Positions 47,645 to 57,234 of a stretch of 64,000 nucleotides of DNA are shown piece by piece. How positions within the stretch are numbered: position 1 is the first letter of the stretch; each line of letters begins with the position of its first letter. The DNA comes from Manis javanica (Eukaryota > Chordata > Mammalia > Pholidota > Manidae). The stretch covers positions 70,235,501-70,299,500 of the forward strand of contig NC_133163.1 in NCBI RefSeq assembly GCF_040802235.1, written 5' to 3'. Made by a program: the position numbers and the translations under genes. The notes beneath the pieces were generated by a model, which was given only the letters and a program-made list of their open reading frames with translations, searched no databases and had not been told where the DNA came from.

Positions 47645-48185
47645 AGTACAAAGTACTAAAGAGAACAAAATTTGCCACCCCAAAAATGTATATCTTTTCT
47701 ACGCGGATTATTTTGAGCCATTTACTTTTAAGAAACAGCAGAGCAGATGAAACTTTGAAAACTGAGTAGTTACCCTGCTGTAAAATACTTTACATTGATA
47801 AGAGAAATCCCTATTTTAAGGGTGTATCCCACTCTATACCTGGAAGAGAGGAATGACCCAATCTCTAGAAACTCTTATCAGTGATTAAGGTAAATCTACA
47901 TAACAACCTTACCCTATTTATTGTACTTCTCCGGGTCACCTCCCATAACTGAGTCCTCACCCTCAACATCTCCTTTTGTCTTTAGCTGAAAATGGTATTT
48001 AAGGTGATGGCTTTTGCCATTTCAGAGTGTTATTTGGTTTTTCTGGGTCTCTGTTGTGTATATAAGAGGTATACAGGTTATTAAACTTTTGTTTTTCTGC
48101 TGTTAATCTGGTCTTATATCAATTTAATTATTAGACCAGACAAAGAACCTAGAAAGGAAAAAAGAAAAACTTTTCCAGCCCTACA
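47645..48185 (+). repeat. LTR, 'tttgccacccca' family, sense copy
   Basis: It begins near TTTGCCACCCCAAAAATGTA (47,671), has TATATAAGAGG (48,058) and TTATTAAACTTTTGTTTTTC (48,079), and ends CCAGCCCTACA at 48,185. The reverse complement of this plan appears at 53,751-54,265, and a related one at 56,543-57,095. Its 3' end fits the recalled pattern of mammalian ERV LTRs with GTTAATCTG and TTAGACCAG. No target duplication was identified. Confidence 0.75.
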
Positions 48186-48328
48186 GTCCTTCTTTATGAG
48201 TATTTTTGAAGTTCAAGTAAATTAACAGGTTTACCTGTTTTACATTTCATTCCTGTATGTCTTCTTGCTATTGTGCAAAATGTTACTTCTAAATCTGAAC
48301 ATATACTTCTTTGTTTGCTTATACCTTC
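48186..48328 (+). repeat. Left flank of the ~320-bp LTR, possibly start of an older LTR
   Basis: With 48,655-48,990 this may be one older LTR interrupted by the insertion at 48,329. The flank ends in CCTTC, the target duplication. Confidence 0.3.
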
Positions 48329-48654
48329 TGTGGGTAAAACCTCAATATTTCCAGAATCTCTTGCCTGGCCTTAGTGCATCTCTGTATCAATAGATGTTTC
48401 CAAGGGGTGGAGAGAAGTAGTCCATCTCATATCTATAGGTAATTACAAGGGCAAACCAGGGCTTATCTGACCAGAGAGGTTGGGTGGGGCCCCTTCTTCT
48501 GAGGTTGAGTCATGAGAGACATGGGCCAGCAGAAGTGGATGACTGCTTGTAAGCAATAAATGGGTTTCTCCCACTTTATTTCTCCCTTTGACTGATTTCA
48601 GTTTCAAAGGTATTTTGCCTCAGGCTGGGAAAAGATTTTCCCTCTGGATTTACA
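48329..48654 (+). repeat. Solo LTR, ~320-bp family, copy 4 (with poly(A) signal)
   Basis: It starts TGTGGGTAAAAC and ends GGATTTACA. Flanks CCTTC at 48,324-48,328 and 48,655-48,659 are a perfect 5-bp duplication. AATAAA at 48,555-48,560 lies about 95 bases before the 3' end, which sets the sense strand of the family. No clear TATA box was seen. Confidence 0.92.
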
Positions 48655-48990
48655 CCTTCCCTAGGCTCTCTGTTCATAGCTTTGTTACATGCTGCACAAC
48701 CTTGCAATGATCATTAACTTTATTCTGTCCTTTGTCTTCTTCCCTGATGCTGGAGGCAGCACCAAGAAGATGGGATTGGTGCATAATAATTGAGATGTTT
48801 CAAGGCCTCTCTAGTTTCTGCCCTAAACCTCCCCCCCCCCATTCCTTTTCCAGTAGTGTATATAACTCATTCTTTGGCCTGATTGGGTTAAGACAGAATT
48901 GGGAAAGTCCCCTTGCTTTCTATTTGGGCTGCACTTCTGATAAAGCTTTCTCTGCTTCACTCCTGGTGACTCAGAGATTTGTTTACTGAA
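48655..48990 (+). repeat. Older LTR, 3' part
   Basis: TGTATATAACTC near 48,857 is a TATA box. GATAAAGCTTTCTCTGCTTC near 48,938 and CCTGGTGACTCAGAGATTTG near 48,962 match the poly(A) and U5 pattern of mammalian ERV1 LTRs, with the signal mutated (GATAAA). A C-run lies at about 48,830-48,840. Confidence 0.55.
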
Positions 48991-49589
48991 TATTAGTCAT
49001 ACAAATCTAGATAGGGGGTTTGGTAATTCTTCTATTTCTTAGAATTCTGACTAGTCTGTTATAATACAAGTTATATTTAAAGGTGCTTTTTATTTTAAGA
49101 AAATTAAGTACGTTGAATTATTTGACTTCCTTGGTCAAAGGGGTCAAGTTTTGTAGCACAAAGTTGATTCCTGGCAAATGATGGTGCTAGACATTTATGA
49201 CACAAAAAAGATTAAAGAAAAAATAAAATTGTTTTTATTGCATTTCTTCCTAGGGGAAATTTTTAAAATTCCTGACATCCCAGTCTAACACTAACATTTA
49301 ACATGTGGATAGATTCTTATAAACTTTTTGCCCACACAATGATGTTAAAAAAAAATCCATGCATTTAATCAATTTATTTGTAGATGACATAATTAAAATG
49401 AGTTTATACAAAGAAATAAATATACTATTTCAACACTTGTGTCTATATTAGACTTTAAATGTGGAATCAATTGTAGCAGACACTGTTATGCTTTGTCTTA
49501 TATTCTTTGGCCCACCTGAATTACCTAAAATTGCAGGAAAGATAGACAGTTTGGGAATGCCAATAGCTTCCTATAAGATAAATTCTAGC
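48991..49589. other. No feature recognised
   Basis: AT-rich spacer between LTRs. Confidence 0.45.
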
Positions 49590-50062
49590 TGAAATAAGCA
49601 GGTGGCGAGAGGCAACAAATAAGCAGGTGACGAGGCCAGGCAGTTTATTTGAATGCAATTCGCGGGCGATGTTCCCCGGTCTGGCTAGTTACAGGCCAGG
49701 GAAGTCGCTGGTAACCAGATAGGCAGGGAGTTTTTATAAGCACAGGGAGGGGAGGGGGAAGTGGGCCACACCAGGGTATGTGGGGAATTTTTTATTAGTT
49801 CAGGGTCGGGTGATGAACAGCCAGAGGTCTCCTCCTTCTGGATGGAGGGGGTCTGCATCCGGGGTTTGTCGGCACATCACAGGACTGGAATCCAGGAAGA
49901 GCTGTTCGTTCCTTCCCCATATGGCACAGAGCTACTTGGTGCTCTGTGTTCCACCTGCATTGTCCTCGCCCTTCTCCCTCCAGTGCGTCCAGCCTTACAC
50001 TTCCTATTCAAATGCCTGAATCATTCCACTTCTCTGCAAGGAGTTTGTGGAGAGTTTCCTTT
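49590..50062 (-). repeat. LTR, antisense, with duplicated 27-bp unit at its edge
   Basis: On the minus strand there is a TATA box (plus strand TTTTTATAAGC near 49,731), then AATAAA (plus strand TTTATTTG near 49,644) and CpG-rich R/U5. The left edge is TGAAATAAGC at 49,590. The unit AAATAAGCAGGTGRCGAG occurs twice near 49,592 and 49,617. The right edge is not fixed and may reach about 50,211. Confidence 0.6.
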
Positions 50063-50066
50063 CAGG

Positions 50067-50513
50067 TGCAGTAGGAAGCCAAGCCAAGAAAAGGGACAAT
50101 GTTTCTTTAAGGCTTTACAAATGCAGAGGAACACCAGAGTGCTTGAGTTTAAAGCAATGTAACAATGTACCCCACACTGGGACCCACTGATACAGAACAG
50201 CTTGTTGAGCATAGTCATGTAGGCCCATTAGTTTACAGTAGAGTAGCCGGGTACCCTTTATTGAGATAGGTTAAAATATAACTAGCATTCTGGATGAACC
50301 TATGGTACACTAACAGGTTCCATTGCAACATTCTTGGGGGCTGATTCTCCTTTACCCTTGTAGTGAATGTATAAAAGTCATAGCCCTGCTGTGCTTGGGG
50401 CTCAGCCTTTGGATACAAATCTGCTGAGCCAGTGCCAGCACTAATAAACTACTTCTCACCAAATGTCTCTGTGTCCCAACTCCTTGTTTGTAGTTTCTGC
50501 AGTTTCTGCAACA
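50067..50513 (+). repeat. LTR, sense, with TATA and poly(A) signal
   Basis: GTATAAAAGTC near 50,369 and CTAATAAACT near 50,439 give promoter and poly(A) signal; the end is TTTCTGCAACA at 50,513. CAGG occurs at 50,063-50,066 and 50,514-50,517, a possible 4-bp duplication as in class I ERVs, but four bases is weak evidence and the 5' edge could be further right. Confidence 0.6.
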
Positions 50514-51116
50514 CAGGTACTACAGGACCTTCTCTGCTATGTTCAAGTGGAACTTAGAAGAATGAGGAAGTCACCCTGGGGGCAACGCTATAGTCTGCCA
50601 TGTGGGGGCTCACAGTACACATAGCCTCTCATGAAATAACTTGGGAGATGTGTTCCAGATAGTGTCATAGGGTTCCAGTGTGTGTGAGCTCTGTTCACAG
50701 TGACAATCTGCTCATTTATGTATGTTCTTGGCTTTTCTCCATTTCCCATCTAACTTCACTACTCTCTCACTTGTATCCCTTGGATTACACTGTAGATAGA
50801 CTACTTGCTAAGTCTTTGTCTCAATATCTGCAGTAGGAGAAACCTAACTAAAGCATTTATGTTATTTCATGTTATTATCCCAAAAACATTGGGAAAAAAA
50901 TCTTCTTAAAAGAAGTAATTATTCTATTATATGATTTTTCTAATTATGTAATTATCTAATGTGATTTTTCAGTGGAAGAAATTTGAGTTATCTGGATACT
51001 CATTTCAATTTTCTAATTATTTTTGCATGATTGTATTATAGACTATTAATTTTAATGACATTGTAAGTGTTGTCATTTGGGGAAAACAACATTGAGGCAA
51101 ACATCCATGTAAATAT
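50514..51116. other. No feature recognised
   Basis: Mixed-composition sequence between two LTRs. It may be old LTR or internal retroviral text that I could not place. Confidence 0.4.
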
Positions 51117-51622
51117 TGTTAGGTACAAAGACCGACATGAGCAACCAGGGAAGGGGAAAATAAGGTTCAAGGAAAAAAAAACTACCCAAACCCTGCCCAG
51201 TTAGGGGGTCCCACATGAAGGCAACAAAGGCTTTGCAGGGAGAAAACTTCCTTGCCTATTAGGACCAGGCCAAACTGGTATCAACCAGTTCACAACAGAG
51301 GGGCAATGGAACAAAACTAAGAACCACCTAAACCACACTGAATCATTGAGAGGACATGCGCACTGAGAGGGATGGCTATACAAATGGACCTGTCAATCAA
51401 ATGCCCTCATCTTGTCAATCAAAGAGGTGCCTAGGAGTCAGAATGTAATAAAAAGGCCTCCCACCTAACAGATCAAGGCCTTTGTCTACCTTGACTCTGC
51501 CTACTCCTCCCTTGGAATGTATTCAAATAAAACTTTCACTGTTCTTTACTAATGTGCTCTGCCTTTCAATTCTTTGTTTAGGTGGGGACAAGGACCAAGG
51601 AGTACAAACTTGAACTGCAACA
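51117..51622 (+). repeat. Solo LTR (506 bp), class I type, 4-bp target duplication
   Basis: It starts TGTTAGGTACAAAG and ends AACTGCAACA, flanked by ATAT at 51,113-51,116 and 51,623-51,626. GTAATAAAAAGGCC near 51,446 is a TATA-like site and AATAAA lies at 51,526-51,531. CAATCAAA near 51,394 and 51,417 are CCAAT-like. A 4-bp duplication is typical of gammaretrovirus-like class I elements. Confidence 0.82.
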
Positions 51623-51688
51623 ATATCACACTCAAAACACCCTGAACATCTTCACTGCGTCTGATAAGGAAAAATTCTGAAATGTCCT

Positions 51689-52144
51689 TGTTGCCCTGGG
51701 CCAAAGTGGGTTTCAGTTCTGGGCAAGCTCACTCTGGATTCAGTGAGACTGAAAAGTAACAATAGAATGTTGTGGGTGAAAAGTGGTTTATACTAAATTT
51801 TATTGTCAAGATGGCAAGTCAAGTGCTATAATCGCTTCCACCTCTGGGGCAGTCTATAAACAGCAAGCCTGTTTCTGTCTCTGCCTCTGCTCCAGGCTCC
51901 ATCTCTGGCTTCAGCCTCTGCCTTGGCTCCAGGCTCTGTCTCTGTTTCAGGCTCTACCCTCTTTTGCCTCCAGCCTCTGCTCTGCCCCAAACACTGGATA
52001 AAGCTCTTTATATAGCAACACAGGCAATACTGGCTTATTGCCAATGGGTGTGTAAGCATTAGCCTATGCAGAAGGCTGATTACATCATCAAGTAGATTAG
52101 GGTCATGTGAGGATCCTGGCCATAGGAACTTCCATTTTCCCTAT
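51689..52144 (-). repeat. LTR, 'gggtttcag' family, copy 2, with degenerate internal tandem repeat
   Basis: It shares the start (TGTTGCCCTGGGCCAAAGTG), GGATTCAGTGAGACTGAAAA and the end (GATCCTGGCCATAGGAACTT) with the LTR at 32,157-32,559. Minus-strand TATA is seen as CTTTATATAGC near 52,003. The middle (about 51,870-51,985) is an imperfect CTCTG/CAGGCTC tandem repeat not equally developed in the other copy. The right edge is approximate. Confidence 0.75.
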
Positions 52145-52373
52145 AATCTTAAATTAAGTTTCATAAGGGCCAGAGAATGAGGGGGAGAGACAAAGGAAGG
52201 TCACCAGTCAAAAGTCACAGGACAGAGCTAACCAGAAACTACACATACCTGGATGAAATCATTTCAGCAATCATCTAGAAGGTCCCCAGGAATACCACAC
52301 CCCCTGTGCACATCACAGGTGTCTGACCATCATTAACAACCAATCCACAAGCCTTCTCTATGGACTAACCACT
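52145..52373 (+). repeat. Possible older LTR, left part
   Basis: Sequence with a CCAATCCAC site near 52,350. It may join 52,675-52,888 and 53,089-53,210 as one LTR cut by the solo LTR and the U6 chimera. No family recognised. Confidence 0.35.
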
Positions 52374-52674
52374 TGTAACTCCAGGGGAAAAATCCTAGGA
52401 CAAAATACCATTGAAACCAAAATCAGTCAAAGGGAGAAATAAAGTTTAAGAAACCCGTTTATTTCTTACATGCAGTCATCCTTTCTCTTGACCAGGGTGC
52501 AGCAGAAGAGAGCTCCACCCAACCTCTCTGGTCCAGATAAACCCTTGCTCACACATGTAATTACCTATTGATATGGAGATGGACTTCTTTATTCATCCCT
52601 TGGAAACACCTATTGATATGCAGATGCACTAAAGCCAGGCGAGAGATACTGGAAATACTGCAATTTTATCCACA
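52374..52674 (-). repeat. Solo LTR, ~320-bp family, copy 5
   Basis: Edges are TGTAACTCCAGG and TTTTATCCACA. Flanks CCACT (52,369-52,373) and CCACC (52,675-52,679) give a 5-bp duplication with one difference. At 301 bp it is a little shorter than its relatives because of an internal deletion. Confidence 0.9.
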
Positions 52675-52888
52675 CCACCTATCCAGACTTTCCCCTATTC
52701 ACGTTAGTCCACTTCTCTTATCTGTTACCAAAGTTAAAAATCTTTTTTGCCTTGACCCTCATAAAGTGCCCTGTTTCTTGAGTCTGGCGGACAAGTTGTT
52801 TCTGTTAACTGGCCTTGCTGCTGAGGAAGCAGAAATTTCTTGTCCCAGGACTCAATCCTTATCTGGCTAGCATCTGTAAAGGCTCAAT

Positions 52889-52905
52889 AAATCCTTGTAT
52901 TTCAG
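52889..52905 (+). repeat. Target-site duplication, left copy
   Basis: AAATCCTTGTATTTCAG, identical to 53,072-53,088. The last G is also the first base of U6. Confidence 0.93.
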
Positions 52906-53008
52906 TGCTCGCTTCCGCAGTACATATACTAAAATTGGAACGATACAGAGATTAGCATGGCCCCTCCACAAGGATGACATGCAAATTCGTGAAGCATTCC
53001 ATATTTTT
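52905..53008 (+). pseudogene. U6 spliceosomal snRNA retro-copy (5' part of a chimera)
   Basis: It begins GTGCTCGCTTCCGCAGTACA and keeps the U6 landmarks: ACTAAAATTGGAACGATACA, the catalytic ACAGAG box followed by GATTAGCATGG, and GCAAATTCGTGAAGC, ending ATATTTTT. U6 pairs with U2 and U4 in the spliceosome. Against the canonical RNA there is a 3-base loss after ACAGAG and C-to-T type changes (CACAAGG, GAAGCATTCC). The flanking duplications show it was retroposed, so the U6 promoter (upstream TATA and proximal element) was not carried. A pseudogene, not an active RNA gene. Confidence 0.95.
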
Positions 53009-53071
53009 AAAATAGTGAAATTGATATATGTAGAAAAAAATGGACAAATAGAATGTCCTGCTAAAAAAAAA
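53009..53071 (+). other. 3' partner of the U6 chimera, with A-tail
   Basis: About 54 bases (AAATAGTGAAATTGATATAT onward) followed by a run of A lie between the U6 3' end and the right target duplication. In known L1-made U6 chimeras the 3' partner is L1, another retroelement or a processed mRNA. This piece does not match the L1 3' ends in the window and its source was not recognised. Confidence 0.8.
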
Positions 53072-53088
53072 AAATCCTTGTATTTCAG
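53072..53088 (+). repeat. Target-site duplication, right copy
   Basis: AAATCCTTGTATTTCAG, an exact 17-base match to the left copy, directly after the A-tail. Confidence 0.93.
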
Positions 53089-53210
53089 AGATCTCAAGGT
53101 CTCTAGAATTTTCAATTTGTCTGGACCATGCTTACAGAGTTGCTTTTTTTCTGGATCCATGCTTTTATCCCAGATCATTTTGTATACCTTGCCTTTCTGG
53201 GTCCCTTAAT

Positions 53211-53750
53211 ACTTACCCGCTTAATCATTTTGTTTAACACCTATGTCCTAATTTAATTTTCTTAGCTGTTTTTTCTACTATCAAATCTCGTCTTCATACA
53301 GAAAACTTCTTAAGCACGGATGACACTTATACAAACTATTTTTGAAGTATGTGTCTGAAATATCTCTATTTCCAGTAAATAGAAAAGAGTTGACAAGTTT
53401 TCTCAGTTCAAACACAGATCCTCAAAATAATGTTGCTAAATTTATATGCAATAAAATTATGAAATGTTTTTCTTTAGGTAACATTTTAAATATGTTTTAA
53501 AATCTTACATTGGTTAAGTAATATTTTCTTATTATTCCCACTAGCTAATTTATCTAATAATAAACCTCAAGAGGGAAAATAATAGGAAATTTAGCTTGTT
53601 CCATTTATGCTTCTATAGTTCAGCACCCATTAGATAATTAAAACAAGCAGAACCAAGGTTGATAACTTTTCAAAGGTTTTACATCACTACATAGAGGACA
53701 TATTTTTTTCCCTTCAGGTATGAAATGAGAGAAAAATATCAGTTTTGCTT
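53211..53750. other. No feature recognised
   Basis: AT-rich sequence between the LTR-like block and the next LTR. Confidence 0.45.
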
Positions 53751-54265
53751 TGTAGGGGAGGAAAAATAATTTTTCCTCTACCCTTTTCAGGTTCTTGGCT
53801 GACACACATCCAGTATTAAAAGACAGATTAACAGGAGAAAAACAAATAGAAGTTTAATAGCTTGTGTACCTTCTGTACATGGGAGAGGTCCAGGAAAATG
53901 AAGTAAATCCCAGAAATGGCCCAAGCCATTATTTTAAATCCTTTCTCCAGTTAAAGACAAGAGAGATTGGGGCAAGGGAAAGGTATTATGGGAGGTTATC
54001 AGGCAAAGCACAGGTATGATGATTATGCAGATTTATGTCACTCTCTTCTCCATTAATAAAAGTTTCCAGCGATCTGGTCATCCTCTCTTCCTGGTCCAGA
54101 TAGGGAAACACCTTTACAAATGGAGATTTCTTTTTATAAATGCAAATGTCTCTTAAAAAAGAAGAAGTTTTATTACTCATTCTCCTGTCTGGTGTTTCTT
54201 AAAAATAATCTGTTCAAAGTAATTCTTATGCCAAAGAGGTATATTTTGGGGTGGCAAATTCTGCT
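53751..54265 (-). repeat. LTR, 'tttgccacccca' family, antisense copy
   Basis: It starts TGTAGGGGAGG at 53,751, with ACAGATTAACAGGAGAAAAA near 53,822 and GTATATTTTGGGGTGGCAAA near 54,240: the reverse complement of the plan at 47,645-48,185. TGCTT occurs at 53,746-53,750 and 54,262-54,266, a possible 5-bp duplication, although the right edge then lacks the final CA. Confidence 0.75.
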
Positions 54266-55738
54266 TCGTAAAGGAGAAGAATGATGTATTAGAAAAAGAT
54301 ACAGCAGACCTTTATCTAAATACTTAATAGATAGCACTGATTCCATGTTAGGTTTTCATTTATTTCAACCTGGGCTTTCAACTGTGACAGAGGACTATGT
54401 TTTGCTTTAATTTATATGATTTCTACTTAGTAGTTACTTTGGGCTATGATATATAATGTTCATTGGTCTGCAGAAGCCTGAATGTACACCTTAGGATTTG
54501 GGAAAAGGTATGAATTGCCCTAAAATATTAAAGACAAAAGATATGCAAAACAGTGTTAAATCCAATATTGATTTGTAATAAGGAGAAGGAAATAGTTTGA
54601 GTTTAATGCATGCAGTTCTTCTTTAAGAGTTGTGGAGTGAGGTATCATATTTTTCAAAATGGCTTACTAGAATTTATTATACATAGTATTTTGAAAGTAG
54701 AGTGTGTTATCTAAAAAAACCTAAAGATGAATGGGTTATTAATATTTGTTTCTCAAATACTGCACTAGTCCTCTCCCTGTACCCCTAATGAAGTGATGTA
54801 AATGGCACTTGAGAATACATGTTTTATAGTACACAGATTGATGTCAAAGGCAATCAAATTAATATTTAAATATACTAATATATACATATTTATTAAAAGT
54901 TCATATCATTAACAAATAAATTATAATACATTTTCTAATGGATAAGCTAAATATAAAGTGAGTGAAATATTCACTGCTCTGTGATACATTTATAGAGCAT
55001 AAGATAACACAATGTACTTGCTCTTTGTTGCCTTTTTCGTCTACTATGAAATAATGACATTTTCATTTAAGAAGATCATACTGATACATATTCATATATT
55101 TGATTTAGTAAAAGTCACACCAAAAAAATGAAATGATATGAATCTCAAGTAACTATTTCTGGGAGACCTAATACAAGTTGTATTTACATTGCAAAGGAGC
55201 TTTTATGCTCCTTAACGTTCTTACCTCCTTACAGATACATCTTGAGAATCACCAACTCAATCCCTTGTTTCATACAATTTACAGTCAATCAATTCTTATA
55301 AATGATAGATTTCATTTTCACTAAATCTATTCTGATTCAGTATAACCTCATTATCTGTCATCTGTGCTATTGAGATAGTCTTCACATAATTCTCCCTATG
55401 TTTACTTTATCTTGAGTCTATATCATAGAGCTTTAATCATTTTACTTAATATTTCACAAACCTTCCATGACTATCAACTTAAAATATATTGAAATCAGAC
55501 TCCTTTCCCTAAATTTGAAGCACTTTAACTAGGTCAGATATAAACATAATCTTTCACTACTTCATTTACCACAAATTTGTTCTAACAGAATTACTCTGCA
55601 TTACCCTAAATACTTGCATCTACATATGTTCTTTATTAAGATCCCTTCAACTTCAACATGGAGCTCTCTAAACTTTGAACAAGCTAAGTCCTTCTCAAAA
55701 TTCCTTTCCTTTTTTGCCCCCCAGGAAATTGAGAAAGG
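54266..55738. other. AT-rich sequence, no feature recognised
   Basis: No coding frame, RNA gene or repeat identified. Confidence 0.45.
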
Positions 55739-56214
55739 TGATATATACGGGGTTTAGTCAGAGTAAGGTAAGGGCCTCCGGGAGAAGCAAAACAGGATAA
55801 CTGTAGTCAGGACAATGTACCAACCTATAAAGAAATTCCTACTGAAACTCCATGTTAAACATCAAGCAAAGTTAGAGCCACATAGATTCTTTAGGATAAA
55901 AACACTAAATTAGGAATATAGGTAATCTTCAGTGGGATTGGTTAAAACAAAATACAGCATTTGGGTGGGAACCAGTGAAAAACTGGCAACTCAGTTTAAG
56001 CATTAAGGCAAGAACCAGTAAGAAACAGACAACTCAGTTTAACCTAAGATATAAAGACCCAGACAAACCCCGCCTCGGGCACTATTGTCCCCTCCTGGCG
56101 TGAGCGGGCGTTCTGTACTTTTGCCTTCTCTCTAAATAAAATTCTTTCTCCTGCTTGCCTGCCGTGTGCATTTGTGAAGGCCATTTTTCGACTCCGCAAA
56201 CACAAACCCGAGCA
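55739..56214 (+). repeat. 5' LTR of a truncated class I ERV
   Basis: Sequence features in order: CCAAT-like GATTGGTTAAAAC near 55,938, a TATA-like GATATAAAGACC near 56,048, CpG-bearing R, AAATAAAATTC near 56,134 and U5 ending CCGAGCA at 56,214. A primer-binding site follows within ten bases, so this is a 5' LTR, not solo. The 5' edge is approximate. Confidence 0.75.
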
Positions 56215-56221
56215 TATATTT

Positions 56222-56239
56222 TGGGGGCTTATCTGGGAT
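56222..56239 (+). other. Primer-binding site, tRNA-Pro type
   Basis: TGGGGGCTTATCTGGGAT differs at a few positions from the complement of the tRNA-Pro 3' end (TGGGGGCTCGTCCGGGAT). It lies just after the LTR, where retroviruses bind their tRNA primer. tRNA-Pro is common among gammaretrovirus-like elements. Confidence 0.8.
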
Positions 56240-56485
56240 CTTTCCCTGTTATTAGCTGCCTAGATGGCAGCTGCCACTCCCTACTACTCTCACTTTAATG
56301 AATTCCTTCCTTACCCACACTCGTCTGACCTTTGTGAGAATTCTTGTTTAGAGTCAAGAACCTTCCCCCATCAGACTGAGGTTTCTCCTAGTGCTTCATC
56401 ATTGCTGAGGGAGAGACCTCCCCAGATGCAGCTGCCTGGCAAAAAAATTACCTCTGGTTTCTCCACTCTGATTACCCATATCATT
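56240..56485 (+). other. Short leader remnant of the truncated ERV
   Basis: About 250 bases follow the primer-binding site before a TA repeat. The open frame at 56,264-56,515 (83 codons) has no recognised gag domain. The internal genome is otherwise missing. Confidence 0.5.
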
Positions 56486-56504
56486 AATATATATATATAT
56501 ATAT
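56486..56504. repeat. (TA)n simple repeat
   Basis: A run of alternating TA at the boundary between the ERV leader and the next LTR. Confidence 0.9.
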
Positions 56505-56542
56505 TTTTGTTTTGAAATAATTAGAGATTCCCAGGAAGTAGC

Positions 56543-57095
56543 TGGTGGGGAAGAAGAAATTCCCTCTACTCCCTTCAAGTTTCTTCTAGCTTGTCTAAGA
56601 ATCAGACTGGCATGAGACAGATTAACAGGAGAAAAAAAAAGTTTAATTACATATGTAATATGGGTTCCATAGACATGGGTACTAAAGACAGTCAGGGAGA
56701 ATAAGGTATATATGCCATTCTGAACCAAAGAGAAGGAGGTAGGGGCCTGAGACTTCAAAGGAAAAGAGAAGTAACTCACAGGAACAGGAACAGAGTAAAT
56801 GTTTGGTAAACAAAATACTTGATAGGCCACACAGAAACAATGGGGCACAAATAGAAATTTTAACAGAATTTGTTACATTCCTTCCTATCACTCCTAGTTT
56901 ATTTTGCAATACAGCTGTCTATGGTGATAGCTCTCTTCTCCACTAATTCCTTCTTCTAAATTCTTTTTAGGCAGCTGGGAGAAGAGGGAGACCAAAGTAT
57001 CTTTCTGAGTCTTTTGGGCCTTGATGGCTTTTTAGCTCAAATTATCTGTATGTCATAATAGTACATCTTGGGGTGGTCTGCCCTTGGTCCCTACA
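56543..57095 (-). repeat. LTR (553 bp), 4-bp target duplication, related to the 53,751 LTR
   Basis: Edges are TGGTGGGGAAG and GTCCCTACA, flanked by TAGC at 56,539-56,542 and 57,096-57,099. ACAGATTAACAGGAGAAAAA near 56,619 and TACATCTTGGGGTGGTCTG near 57,062 parallel the LTR at 53,751. A 4-bp duplication fits class I ERVs. Confidence 0.75.
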
Positions 57096-57103
57096 TAGCA
57101 AAG

Positions 57104-57131
57104 AAAAACAAAAACAAAAACAAAAACAAAA
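57104..57131. repeat. (AAAAC)n simple repeat
   Basis: Five units of AAAAC just after the LTR. Confidence 0.9.
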
Positions 57132-57234
57132 CTGTAGAGGGAAGTCCCATGTTCTTTTATTACCCAGTTTTCAACAAAATAGTAACCTCCTGCAAAACTC
57201 TAATATAAAACCAGAAATTTGATACCATCTACAG

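Larger units (their letters stand above)
52675..53210 (+). repeat. Possible older LTR, right part, interrupted by the U6 chimera
   Basis: Pyrimidine-rich sequence leads to GGCTCAATAAATCC (52,881), a poly(A)-signal-like site. The text then continues, after the U6 insertion, as AGATCTCAAGGTCTC. Edges are unknown. Confidence 0.35.

Noticed and set aside
49761-50162. 133-codon frame as a small gene
   Set aside because: It lies in LTR sequence read in the antisense direction; the strand with promoter signals is the opposite one.
52905-53008. Functional U6 snRNA gene
   Set aside because: Exact target duplications, an A-tail and internal changes show a retro-copy; no TATA or proximal element typical of U6 promoters is visible upstream.
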